Below, one piece after another: positions 1 to 8,028 of a stretch of 34,590 nucleotides of DNA; the first letter of the stretch is position 1, and the number at the start of each line of letters is the position of its first letter. The translations under genes were made by a program, and so were the position numbers. The stretch comes from Ignavibacteria bacterium. Lineage in GTDB: Bacteria > Bacteroidota > Ignavibacteria > Kapaibacteriales > UBA4661. Below the pieces are notes generated by a model. That model worked only from the letters and a program-made list of their open reading frames with translations. It was not told where the DNA came from and made no database searches. Where the stretch lies: contig JACVZY010000073.1 of assembly GCA_014654705.1 (NCBI GenBank), forward strand, positions 1 through 34,590, given 5' to 3'.

Positions 1-1193
1 GAATTGCGAACAAGCATTTGATTTTCGGCATCTTTTTTCAGGAGTTTGATTTCGGCATCTTTTTTATCGGCGGCGTATTTTGCCTCGCGAGCGGCGGATT
101 TTTTGGCGAGTTCGTCGTTTGAAATCGAATTCCACAGAAGAATAAACGCTTTGTAGGCTCCGAACGCCTGCCCTATATCGCCAGCAGCTTCGTGCGCGGC
201 GGCAAGAGCCTGGAGCGCGTCGCGTTTGTCGGGTCGAGCACCGAGGCTGTCCGCCAGAGCGATTGCCCGCCGTGCGTGGGACACTCCCTCGCGCGGTTTG
301 CCTTCGGCGACGGCAAGTTCTGCAAAGAGGCGGTATATATAAGCAATATCGCCTTTATTGTTCAGCTCCTCAGCCAACGCAATCGCGCGCTCCAGCATCG
401 TGCGGGCTTCGGCGTAGTTCCTCACGCTCGTCAACGCTTCGCCCAGATTGAGGATATTGATTTCCATGTCTGCCTTGTTCTTTAACCGCTCGTTGATAGC
501 GTACGCGCGGCGCAAATAGGCAATGGCGGTGTCCCACTGGCGTATTTGCATATACTTGTTGGCGATATTGTTCAAGTTTTTGGCTTGCCCAGACAGATCC
601 CCCGCGGCTTCGGATAACGCAAGTGCTTGCCGCTGATACTCCAACGCTTTCACGTAGTTCCCGCTTTCGCCATACACCGACCCGATAGAGTTTAGTGTGC
701 GGGCGATAGTTCTTTCATTGCCTTTATTGCCGAGCGCTTCAAAAAGAGACAAAGCGCCAAAGAGCAAATCGAACGCGGCATTGAGGTTGCCCTGCCTGTA
801 TTGTGTAAACCCCAAGTACCTCAGCGCGTCGGCGCGTTCGCTCGTGTGTCCGCCGCGCTCGGCTATAGTGAGCGCCGCTTCCGCCGCTCGGGTCGCTTCG
901 GGGTATGAGCCTTGTTGTTCATGCGAATCTGCAATCAAATTCATGGCTGCGGCTTGCCCGCGGGTGTCTAGTAGGCGTTCGGCAAGTGCGTACGCTTTCT
1001 CGGCGGTTTTGCGCTGTAGGAGGGGATCGCCTTCTTGCAACTCGGCAATGCGGAGAAGCAGCGAAACTTTTGCGGTGTCTTCGCGGGCGGTTTTGAGGGT
1101 GGTTTTTAAGGAATCCAACACGGACGTTTGGGCGTAAAGAGCGGGCGCATACAGGCAAGCTGAGACACATAAAATGAGAATAAAACGCATCAT
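1..1193 (-). CDS. Exported TPR-repeat protein, 5' part (runs off the left edge)
   Basis: The frame is open from an ATG-ATG pair at 1193/1190 to the left edge, about 397 codons, so the C-terminus is missing. Residues 1-20 form a signal peptide with a likely cut after LYA before QTS. From about residue 30 to 330 come tandem TPR-like helical pairs, with motifs such as YVKALEYQRQALALSEAAGD and WDTAIAYLRRAYAINERL, typical of a periplasmic protein-interaction domain. After them the sequence turns into a charged, Lys/Glu/Ala-rich coiled coil (AADKKDAEIKLLKKDAE). In FCB bacteria this TPR-coiled coil order usually leads to a membrane helix and a SpoIIE phosphatase, histidine kinase or LuxR domain, but none of these lies inside the window, so the output domain is unknown. 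Start choice: the first ATG gives the intact signal peptide. Confidence 0.8.
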   Translation of the reverse strand, partial: MMRFILILCVSACLYAPALYAQTSVLDSLKTTLKTAREDTAKVSLLLRIAELQEGDPLLQRKTAEKAYALAERLLDTRGQAAAMNLIADSHEQQGSYPEATRAAEAALTIAERGGHTSERADALRYLGFTQYRQGNLNAAFDLLFGALSLFEALGNKGNERTIARTLNSIGSVYGESGNYVKALEYQRQALALSEAAGDLSGQAKNLNNIANKYMQIRQWDTAIAYLRRAYAINERLKNKADMEINILNLGEALTSVRNYAEARTMLERAIALAEELNNKGDIAYIYRLFAELAVAEGKPREGVSHARRAIALADSLGARPDKRDALQALAAAHEAAGDIGQAFGAYKAFILLWNSISNDELAKKSAAREAKYAADKKDAEIKLLKKDAENQMLVRN

Positions 1194-1273
1194 ATAGTTC
1201 GTAGGAAAAATGGTGCAGTCAAGGAAAAAAGATCTGTATTGCTTCTGCGTACAAAAACATACATAGAAGTTGT

Positions 1274-1651
1274 TTAACATTTTAGGGAAGTAAGGATTCT
1301 GCGGATGAACAGGACGATAAACCCGATAACATTCATCGCCGTCCAGTTCTTGAGCTTGGTTTTATAGCGAACAAGTAAGCCCTTGAAGCCATCTAACCAC
1401 GCAAAGGTATGTTCAATAACCGTTCATTGCTTGTAGAGTTTATCGTCAAAGTATTCGTCGCGTTCTTGAGCAATGCCATTGCGCGGGTTCATCGGGATGT
1501 TGGCTTCGATACCGAACCCTGCCAAGACCGACCGAACAACGGAAGTATCAAAAGCGGCATCAGCATTGAGGAAAATGCCTTGAACATCAATGGCAAAGCT
1601 TCGAAAGTACAAATGTTGAGTTATCTCCGTCAACTCTGCTTTTGCCAAACC
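1274..1651 (-). pseudogene. IS5-type transposase remnant with an in-frame stop
   Basis: The C-terminal half of a DDE transposase reads on the minus strand. It keeps the second catalytic aspartate region (FLNADAAFDTSVVR), the motif IPMNPRNG, and, after the break, VIEHTFAWLDGFKG with the third acidic residue. The reading frame is interrupted by TGA at 1424-1426 (KQ-stop-TVIEHTF), where relatives usually have Arg or Glu; a CGA to TGA change would explain it. The frame then continues to a stop at 1274. The N-terminal half with the first Asp is absent, and the remnant abuts the stop of the VOC gene at 1674. I saw no convincing terminal inverted repeats. It is a dead fragment of an insertion sequence. 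Confidence 0.75.
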
Positions 1652-1673
1652 ATTATTAGCGGTAGTTTTTCTG

Positions 1674-2423
1674 TCATTTGTTTGGTGATTGATGTAATGC
1701 TATCCTATTTCCTTCTGTATCTTCAAATTCTGCAACAAAGCCTAATCCGTTATCTGTCTTTGGATATAAAATGTGTCCGCCGTTTTCTATTGCAAGTTTT
1801 AACGTATTATCAATGTTCAATGTCTTAAAATATATAACTACGCCGTTTTTTGTTGGTTTGTAAATTTCTCCTTTGGCTAATGCACCTGAAATTCCTGTTT
1901 GCCCGTCCGTAAATGGAAATAAAGCCATTTCATTATGGTCAATTACTTCTTTTTCAAAGTCAAATTGAAAAACAGATTTGTAAAATTTTGTTGCTCTATC
2001 AATGTCTGTAACAGGTATCTCAAAATATACAACCGGATTAAAACTTGTATTCATTTGCTCGCTATTTTGTTTGTTTTCATCTTTCACTTTGTCATTTGTC
2101 TTATAGTTACAACACGTTAAACTAAGAATAAGTAGTCCACTGAAAAGTGAAGTTGTCAATTTGTAGGTAGTGGTAAAATTGGGTTGATACTTTCTCTCAT
2201 AGCACAGACATTTCTGTCTGTGTCCTTGAGCCGCAAAGCGTCTTAATGTTGGCACAGACAGAAATGTCTGTGCTACGGACGGATAATTCTTCATCAACTT
2301 TTTTCTAACACAATCGGCAAGGATATTTGCTGTCCCTGCCAAAAGCAGGCTTCGGATAACAGGAGGAGCATCAATACCTAGTCTGGAAAGTTTTTTTTCG
2401 GAGGGGTGAGTTTTTGCGTGCAT
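1674..2423 (-). CDS. VOC (glyoxalase/bleomycin-resistance fold) protein, start uncertain
   Basis: The C-terminal about 120 residues are a single VOC module: VVYFEIPVTDIDRATKFYKS at the start, MALFPF and GVVIYFKT in the middle, and GFVAEFEDTEGNRIALHQ at the end. This is the pattern of small lactoylglutathione-lyase-like proteins; the substrate cannot be told. Upstream is a hydrophobic stretch followed by LSLTCC, which would serve as a lipoprotein signal. The full open frame begins with ATG at 2423, but residues about 50-75 are simply the translation of a 23-bp inverted repeat (2200-2275). I therefore think the first 85 or so codons are not original. Better starts are TTG at 2159 (lipoprotein form, 161 aa) or ATG at 2054 (cytoplasmic form, 126 aa). 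The repeat may have separated the gene from its old start. Confidence 0.7.
   Translation of the reverse strand: MHAKTHPSEKKLSRLGIDAPPVIRSLLLAGTANILADCVRKKLMKNYPSVAQTFLSVPTLRRFAAQGHRQKCLCYERKYQPNFTTTYKLTTSLFSGLLILSLTCCNYKTNDKVKDENKQNSEQMNTSFNPVVYFEIPVTDIDRATKFYKSVFQFDFEKEVIDHNEMALFPFTDGQTGISGALAKGEIYKPTKNGVVIYFKTLNIDNTLKLAIENGGHILYPKTDNGLGFVAEFEDTEGNRIALHQSPNK
2200..2275. repeat. REP-like element with 23-bp perfect inverted repeat
   Basis: Arms at 2200-2222 and 2253-2275 are exact reverse complements (core CACAGACAGAAATGTCTG), separated by 30 bases. Each arm is itself partly palindromic (CAGACA/TGTCTG), so the element can form nested hairpins. It lies inside the open frame that leads into the VOC gene. 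This build is typical of short dispersed palindromic elements. Copy number in the genome cannot be judged here. Confidence 0.75.
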
Positions 2424-2513
2424 TTATGCTCTCGTTTCGGGTGAATTTTTAGTTGAGATATGGAAAATATATATGCTGCTTCCGGTCAAGATTGTATGAT
2501 TTCTTTCTATGGT

Positions 2514-2789
2514 TTAGTTGCTGCTCAGTTTGTTTTGAGTGATAGCTGCAAGAATATCACGCATTATTTCCAGATGAGCCGTGGACTCTTTCGTAGCGGA
2601 GTGAAGGTCTTTCACCTTCTCCACAATAAAAGCGGCATGGTGGTTAAGGTATTCTAAATATTCCCGAGGCGAAGCGAGTAGCAGTACAGCTATCATACCG
2701 TGCAAGGCAGCCGTAATCTGCAACTCATTGCTTTGATATGCCTTGTCGGCAAGGCAGCGGAGTTCTGTTAGAAGTTCTTCTTTATTCAT
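2514..2789 (-). CDS. Small helical protein of unknown function
   Basis: A 91-residue frame from an ATG at 2789. The sequence is predicted helical throughout, rich in Leu, Ala, Glu and His, with no signal peptide, membrane span, cysteines or recognised motif. It contains a short hydrophobic run (MIAVLLLASP) in the middle. It stands alone between the VOC gene and the chemoreceptor gene, in the same direction as both, with a REP-like inverted repeat upstream at 2861-2931. I do not recognise the family. Compositional regularity and the lack of a competing frame make it a plausible real gene. Confidence 0.45.
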   Translation of the reverse strand: MNKEELLTELRCLADKAYQSNELQITAALHGMIAVLLLASPREYLEYLNHHAAFIVEKVKDLHSATKESTAHLEIMRDILAAITQNKLSSN

Positions 2790-2860
2790 ATTACACGCAC
2801 TGTTTTGAAAGTGTTGGGGGGAGTATCGCGTTTATGGTTGATACAATAACCACTGACCAC

Positions 2861-2931
2861 TGAAGCTACGCTTCTGCCACACATCTCTTTTAGGCAGAAG
2901 AAAAGGAACTGTTATAAGAAGCGTAGCTTCA
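2861..2931. repeat. REP-like inverted repeat, 15-bp arms
   Basis: TGAAGCTACGCTTCT at 2861-2875 is the exact reverse complement of AGAAGCGTAGCTTCA at 2917-2931. An inner alternative pairing exists (CTTCTGCC with GGCAGAAG), so two mutually exclusive hairpins are possible. It lies in the gap just downstream of the chemoreceptor gene that ends at 2967. It may act as a transcript end or be a dispersed REP element; there is no T-run typical of an intrinsic terminator. Confidence 0.65.
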
Positions 2932-2966
2932 GAGGAAAAAATTGGCAAAACTTCAAGCACAAAGCC

Positions 2967-4808
2967 TCAAGGACGCAGCCTCTCTCCGGGCAGTATGCGC
3001 CGATGATGAGAAACTTCTTCCAAGTACCGAGACAGGGAACCCACCGTCGAACGATATGTTATTTTGCTTGTTGTGAACTGCCGGACGGATTCTGCTAGTT
3101 CTTTGGTTATAGCTTTGAGTTCGTGTGCATCTTCCATGCCCTCGTTCATTGCCTTCACCGATGTTTCGGTTATCTGCCGTATGGTGTCAATATTACGGGT
3201 AATTTCGTTCACTGCCGTAGATTGTTCTTCTTCCGCAGTGGCTATCTGCTGAATAATTGCGGCAACTTTCTGCGTACGAGCCATAATAGTGAAGAGTGCT
3301 TCTTGTGCTTGTCCGGCAGTCCTTCTGCCTGTTTCTACTTCCTCTTGTCCCAGATGAATGCCTTTCATTGCGCCGGAAGCCTGATTTTGGATTGTCCGCA
3401 CGGCGGCGGCGATTTCTTTCGTGGCTGTTTGGGTTCGTTCGGCAAGTTTGCGGACTTCATCGGCAACAACGGCAAAGCCGCGACCATGTTCGCCCGCACG
3501 AGCAGCTTCGATGGCGGCGTTCAGCGCGAGAAGATTTGTTTGGTCTGCTATTTCATCAATAATTTCCGCTACCTGCCCAATACCTAAGCTACTCTCGTCA
3601 AGTTGATGCATTGTCTCTGCCGCATTGTTGATAACCCTCCCAATACTCTCAACGGCTTTCAAAGCACTTTCCACCACGACACCGCCTGTACGTGCTTCAC
3701 GCTCGGCTTGTGCGGCTTCCTCTGCCACATGCACAGTCTGCTCACTATTATTGGCAAGTGTTACGGCAATCTCCTCCATTGCTACTACTACCGTTGCCGT
3801 AATTTCTGATTTCTGTTGCAGTTGGTCGTTCATGGCTTGAATGCTTTGCACAATCGTCTCGGCTTGTCCTGAGGTTTCTTCTACTCTCGTTCTGACGTGA
3901 TCCACCAGTTCCCGCATCTTGCTGACGGCAGTACTGAAGCCGTCATAGAGGTAGCTTATCGTATCGTTGTTGTCCGAGTGGATGCTGACGGTCAGATCGC
4001 CATCGGAGAAACGCTTCATTTCTGCAAGGATTGCCTCAACACTGGTTTCGAGGTACTCTTGCGCTTCTTTGCTTCTTTGAAGGATTGCCGCATCTTTGCG
4101 ATTGGCTGCTTCCTGTTCTGTACGCAAGGATGCAAGTGCCTCTTCCACTTTGCGCTCGACGGAGGCTTTTTCGGCAGCGAGATGCTCTTGCGCATTTCTT
4201 CTGGCACTATCGGACAACACAACAATCACCATGATAATTATCTCCGAACAGAGGGCAACATTCCCTGAAAATAGGATGTTATATGTGGCAATATAATCAA
4301 CCCCTGTTTGAAACGAAACTCCAAAGAAATGTTGCTCAAATGTTAATCCAATCGTGTAAAGTGCTATGAAAATGGAGTATCCTATGGTTGCTTTCCTCCC
4401 AATTAACATCAAGGCAAGAATCCCCGGTACGGGCAACGCCGGAATGCAAAATGATTCTGCCCCTCCGGTAATACTGATAATACCTAACAGTACAATCGTT
4501 GTTGTAATTACAGATGTATGAGCGGCAATGCGAACGGCTCCTTTCTGTTGTACTAACCATATTGTAATGAAAATACCCACAGTATAAAATGCCGTTGCCA
4601 ATGTGTACAGTGAAAACATCCCAAACACCGTCATAAAAAAAACGCTATTGATTAAAGTAATTGGAACCATGACCATCTCAATAGTCATCAGGAAGACTGC
4701 CTTTTGGTATGCGTTGCTTTGGCGGTCAATGCTTGTGTGGATGAAGCGGTCTATGAATTGTGGCGGTGCTGCCTGTGTAGATTTGGGGGAACTAGAAGTT
4801 GTTTTCAT
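2967..4808 (-). CDS. Methyl-accepting chemotaxis protein with polytopic membrane sensor
   Basis: 613 residues. The first about 200 residues hold roughly six hydrophobic helices with very short loops (for example [19 protein letters not shown] and [11 protein letters not shown]), so the sensor is the membrane domain itself rather than a periplasmic ligand domain. A coiled coil (about 205-250) follows, then a HAMP-like unit ([13 protein letters not shown]) and the cytoplasmic signalling domain. Its conserved hairpin tip [19 protein letters not shown] lies near residue 420, and [16 protein letters not shown] follows. The tip is the contact site for CheA and CheW. No che gene is in the window, so the partner kinase is encoded elsewhere. 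There is no C-terminal pentapeptide for CheR/CheB. Downstream of the receiver gene at 5055-5471 in the same orientation, with a gap of about 245 bp. Confidence 0.93.
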   Translation of the reverse strand: MKTTSSSPKSTQAAPPQFIDRFIHTSIDRQSNAYQKAVFLMTIEMVMVPITLINSVFFMTVFGMFSLYTLATAFYTVGIFITIWLVQQKGAVRIAAHTSVITTTIVLLGIISITGGAESFCIPALPVPGILALMLIGRKATIGYSIFIALYTIGLTFEQHFFGVSFQTGVDYIATYNILFSGNVALCSEIIIMVIVVLSDSARRNAQEHLAAEKASVERKVEEALASLRTEQEAANRKDAAILQRSKEAQEYLETSVEAILAEMKRFSDGDLTVSIHSDNNDTISYLYDGFSTAVSKMRELVDHVRTRVEETSGQAETIVQSIQAMNDQLQQKSEITATVVVAMEEIAVTLANNSEQTVHVAEEAAQAEREARTGGVVVESALKAVESIGRVINNAAETMHQLDESSLGIGQVAEIIDEIADQTNLLALNAAIEAARAGEHGRGFAVVADEVRKLAERTQTATKEIAAAVRTIQNQASGAMKGIHLGQEEVETGRRTAGQAQEALFTIMARTQKVAAIIQQIATAEEEQSTAVNEITRNIDTIRQITETSVKAMNEGMEDAHELKAITKELAESVRQFTTSKITYRSTVGSLSRYLEEVSHHRRILPGERLRP

Positions 4809-5054
4809 AGCTGTTGTGGTGGTTAGTAGTTAATAAAGTATTTGTGTGAATTCGCACGTATCGGTCATGATTGGTTGTTGTGGAGATTAGTTGCTTGAAA
4901 TTGAGCGTGATAATTTTTGCATGATATGAAACCTATTTTCTCAAGTATATTTCCTCTAAAGAAACTGTTTATAAATCTTGTATGTATTTCCTCGCTGTTT
5001 TTTGTCGGTCCCCCTTCAAGCTATGATTCGTGAATGTTGCCATGATACATTGAT

Positions 5055-5471
5055 TCAAGGCAGGATAAATCTTTGTATTGCGATCAGCAGTTCTTTGTGG
5101 AGGTTCATCTTATCCACCCAAGCGACAATACCATGCTGCTTGGCATGTGCATGGAGCGTAGGGGAAACTTCCGCACTGACCATCAGAATAGGAATATGCT
5201 GATGACGAGCGGAGAGTTTGAGCGTCGCAGTAAAAGCTATGCCGTCCATCACTCCAGCACCCAAATTGTAATCGCTCAGAATAATGCGAGGTAACTGACT
5301 ATCGGGCATCTCAAAAAGTGCCGACAAACAAAGATGCGGGTTTTGGAATGCCTGAACATACCAGCCTTCAGATTCCAATAAACATAGCATATTTGCACGT
5401 ATCGTGGCATTGTCTTCGAGCAGAACAATATCAATGTCGTCATGGGAGGACGCAAGAAAAGGGCTATTCAT
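5055..5471 (-). CDS. Stand-alone response regulator receiver
   Basis: 138 residues forming one CheY-like receiver domain. Acidic residues near the start (VLLEDNA), the probable phosphorylation Asp in LSDYNLG near residue 62, Ser in LMVSAE and the conserved Lys in VDKM are all present, in the right order. There is no output domain, so it must act through protein contact. It sits between the chemoreceptor gene (2967-4808) and the receiver-kinase gene (5553-6788), all on the minus strand, only about 80 bp from the latter. This suggests a phosphate acceptor for that kinase, by inference from position. Start at ATG 5471. Confidence 0.9.
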   Translation of the reverse strand: MNSPFLASSHDDIDIVLLEDNATIRANMLCLLESEGWYVQAFQNPHLCLSALFEMPDSQLPRIILSDYNLGAGVMDGIAFTATLKLSARHQHIPILMVSAEVSPTLHAHAKQHGIVAWVDKMNLHKELLIAIQRFILP

Positions 5472-5552
5472 AACGTGTGTTGGTAAGAGAGGTTAAAGAA
5501 AACATCCCATCGGGGAAGGTATCTATGAACATACACCCCAAATGATTATTGT

Positions 5553-6788
5553 TTACCTACTATCTGTTTGTTGGTGGATGTGCGTGTTGTGTACAGTTGT
5601 TGTTGTGCTATCATTGTTGATATTGTCGGTCATTGTGTTTTCCGATTCCATTGTAACAAATATATCCGAGGTCAAGGGGAACCCTACCCACACAGTAGTG
5701 CCAATACCCGGAGAGCTTGTAATTGAAAAAGTACCTTTGTAGAGCTTCGCCACACTTTTGACAAAAGCCAGCCCAAGACCTGTCCCTTGCTGCTCATAGT
5801 ATTCACGATCAAACTGGACAAAGACAGTAAACTGCTCTCGAAGAATCGCCACCTGCGCTGCGTTAAGCCCCCGCCCTTGGTTGCTTATGGAGAGAATGTA
5901 TTTACTCCGTGTTTTGTCAAGCCCTGCCGTAATCCATACCATCGTACCGGGCATGGAATATGTAAAAGCATTCCGGCACAGTTCAGCGACGAGTTTCTCA
6001 AAGTAAGGGAAGAAGAGGGTGAGCCAGACGCTCTCATCCGCAACACAAACGTAGTCGCTTGTGCGTTGAAATTTTTCCGCACACATTTGTACGGTTTTTT
6101 CTACCAAAGCAGCCGCATTGAAGGGCGCAGAATATTGTATTGGTTTGTCGCGATGTACATTCTCGATTTCGTTTTGAATACTGGCATACATACTGAAATT
6201 TGAGGAAATATGAACGAGGCGGTCGGTAGCAGAAAGAACAAGGTTGTAGAGTTCTGCCATGTCCTCACGCTGCATTACATAAAAATCACGCTGGAGAATA
6301 TCCATAGCCACCGTGATTTGGCTGATGGGAGTAAAAATTTCGTGCGGAATGGTGCGGGTGAGGTAATAATTGATATTGTCCAGATACCAGCGCATCCACC
6401 GCCGTTTTTCTTTACAGCGCTGTATGCGGATGCGAACAGCTTCCAAGAGTTTTTCTGCCTCAAATGGTTTGGTAACGTAGTCGTCGGCACCCTGATTCAT
6501 GGCAAAACGAATCTCCTCCGTCCGACTTTTTGCACTAAGCATAATCACCGGAATATGGGCAAGTTCGGGATGGCTCCTGACGGCATTGAGGACTCCAAAT
6601 CCATCCACAGTAGGCATAACAATATCGGTCAGAATAATGTCCGGTCGCTCATACTCAAGTGCTGCTTTTGCTTCATCACCGTCGGCAACAGCCGTTACGG
6701 AGTAACCTTCTCCCGTAAAAAGTGTATCAAGCAGTTCGAGTATTATAGCGTTATCTTCAACGATAAGTATGTGTTGCGTGATATTCAT
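5553..6788 (-). CDS. Receiver-histidine kinase hybrid protein
   Basis: About 411 residues from ATG 6788. Residues 1-125 are a receiver domain (HILIVEDNA, phospho-Asp in ILTDIVMP, Lys in YVTKPFEAEKL). A short linker leads to a dimerisation helix with the His box IPHEIFTPIS near residue 146, then a HATPase domain with the N box (ELCRNAFTYS) and G boxes (SNQGRGLN, GTGLGLAFVKSVAKLY). There is no membrane segment, so it is cytoplasmic and takes its signal through its own receiver or a partner. The tail is Asn/Thr/His-rich and looks disordered. The frame is open up to 7019, but the extra 77 residues have no domain and the ATG at 6788 directly precedes the receiver, so I chose that start. It reads divergently from the LytTR gene at 7090. 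Confidence 0.92.
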   Translation of the reverse strand: MNITQHILIVEDNAIILELLDTLFTGEGYSVTAVADGDEAKAALEYERPDIILTDIVMPTVDGFGVLNAVRSHPELAHIPVIMLSAKSRTEEIRFAMNQGADDYVTKPFEAEKLLEAVRIRIQRCKEKRRWMRWYLDNINYYLTRTIPHEIFTPISQITVAMDILQRDFYVMQREDMAELYNLVLSATDRLVHISSNFSMYASIQNEIENVHRDKPIQYSAPFNAAALVEKTVQMCAEKFQRTSDYVCVADESVWLTLFFPYFEKLVAELCRNAFTYSMPGTMVWITAGLDKTRSKYILSISNQGRGLNAAQVAILREQFTVFVQFDREYYEQQGTGLGLAFVKSVAKLYKGTFSITSSPGIGTTVWVGFPLTSDIFVTMESENTMTDNINNDSTTTTVHNTHIHQQTDSR

Positions 6789-7089
6789 AATAATGCTATT
6801 TCCAAAAAGTGCTACTTCTTTTCTGCCGACGGTGGTCTTTTGACGGACTACCAACAGTGCATAAATACTTATTCGCCACACAAAAGGAAAGTATCTCTCG
6901 CGTAAAGGAGAAGGATTTCGGGATAAAGCAGTTATATTTATGAATAAATCGTAAAAGATTTTTGGGTAAAAGGTATAGTTCGGAGCAGATATATCCCGCA
7001 CTTGTTGATTTGTTGGCAACTTTCACTTCCATTCCCGGCAAGCATCCTTTGGCATAAGTCCGCCAATACTTGCTCTAAACAATGTTGTT
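6789..7089. other. Divergent intergenic region
   Basis: About 300 bases between the receiver-kinase gene (minus) and the LytTR regulator gene (plus). It must hold promoters for both directions, but I found no good match to the TTTG/TAnnTTTG pattern with correct spacing. The open frame upstream of 6788 runs through it without coding character. I see no RNA gene or repeat. Confidence 0.5.
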
Positions 7090-7914
7090 ATGAAAGTATT
7101 TATCATTGAAGATGAAGCCCCATCCATCAACTGGCTCACCGAGCGGCTGCATAAGGTCGAACCGAATGTTGCGATTATCGGTGTCGCCCACAGTATTAAA
7201 GAAGCGGTAACATGGCTGGAAACTACTACAACAGAGCCGGATCTTATCTTTATGGATATTCAGCTCACCGATGGTCTGTCGTTCGAGATTTTTCGGCAGA
7301 GTTTTGTGCGCACACCGATTATTTTCACGACCGCGTTTGATTCCTACGTCCTTGAAGCATTCAAACTCCACAGCATTGATTATTTGCTTAAACCCGTGAA
7401 TACCAATGAACTTCGCCGCAGTTTGACGAAATATCACGAATACTATGCAGTCACACACACACCGCCCGTAGCATCAGCGGTGGCATCTGCCGACTCTCTG
7501 CCGGAGGCGGAAAATATCCACAACTTTATTCAGAAGGTCTTGCATCACACGCAAAAGGAACCGCCGAAACGGTTACTGGTACAACGCGGCAGTAAATTTA
7601 TTTCCCTGCAAGCCGATGATATTGCGTATTGTTATGCCGAACAGCGTTTAGCATACATTGTTACTCACGATAACAAACGGTATCTGAAAGGTGATTCTCT
7701 GGATGAACTTCAGGCAATGCTGCCAACGGAAACATTTTTTCGTATCAATCGGCAATACCTCGCACATATCCGTTCGATTGCGGAGGTACAAGCTTTAGAA
7801 CACGGTAAGCTGAACGTACAGATTTCTTTGGCTTCAGAGCCGTCGCGTGTGGTGCTGAATTTGACGGTGAGCCGCGACAGAGCAGGTCAATTCAAAGAAT
7901 GGTTTGGTGCGTGA
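7090..7914 (+). CDS. LytTR-family response regulator
   Basis: 274 residues. Residues 1-120 are a receiver (MKVFIIEDEAPS, phospho-Asp in MDIQLTDG near residue 55, Thr in FTTAFDSY, Lys in YLLKPVN). After a linker of about 35 residues comes a LytTR DNA-binding domain (about 160-270) with typical blocks: RLLVQRGSKFISLQADDIAY, TFFRINRQYLAHI and VVLNLTVSRDRAGQFKEWF. Such proteins bind direct repeats upstream of target promoters. The matching LytS-type kinase is encoded two genes downstream at 10383-12440 with a chemoreceptor between, so the three probably form one sensory unit. All read on the plus strand with gaps of about 115 and 26 bp. Confidence 0.95.
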   Translation: MKVFIIEDEAPSINWLTERLHKVEPNVAIIGVAHSIKEAVTWLETTTTEPDLIFMDIQLTDGLSFEIFRQSFVRTPIIFTTAFDSYVLEAFKLHSIDYLLKPVNTNELRRSLTKYHEYYAVTHTPPVASAVASADSLPEAENIHNFIQKVLHHTQKEPPKRLLVQRGSKFISLQADDIAYCYAEQRLAYIVTHDNKRYLKGDSLDELQAMLPTETFFRINRQYLAHIRSIAEVQALEHGKLNVQISLASEPSRVVLNLTVSRDRAGQFKEWFGA

Positions 7915-8028
7915 TCGGTTGTACTACCGTGGCATAGCACTCAATTGCAAACTTTTCGAGTTTTCAAACAAGCTCTAAACAACGCTGACATAATCGTATA
8001 TTTTTATTAACGTTTCCAAGATTGTAGA

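Noticed and set aside
6210-6905. Plus-strand open frame of 231 codons opposite the receiver-kinase gene
   Set aside because: Composition is that of an antisense shadow; the minus-strand frame has all kinase and receiver motifs.
6789-7019. 77-residue N-terminal extension of the receiver-kinase
   Set aside because: No domain or conserved feature; ATG 6788 directly precedes the receiver motif.
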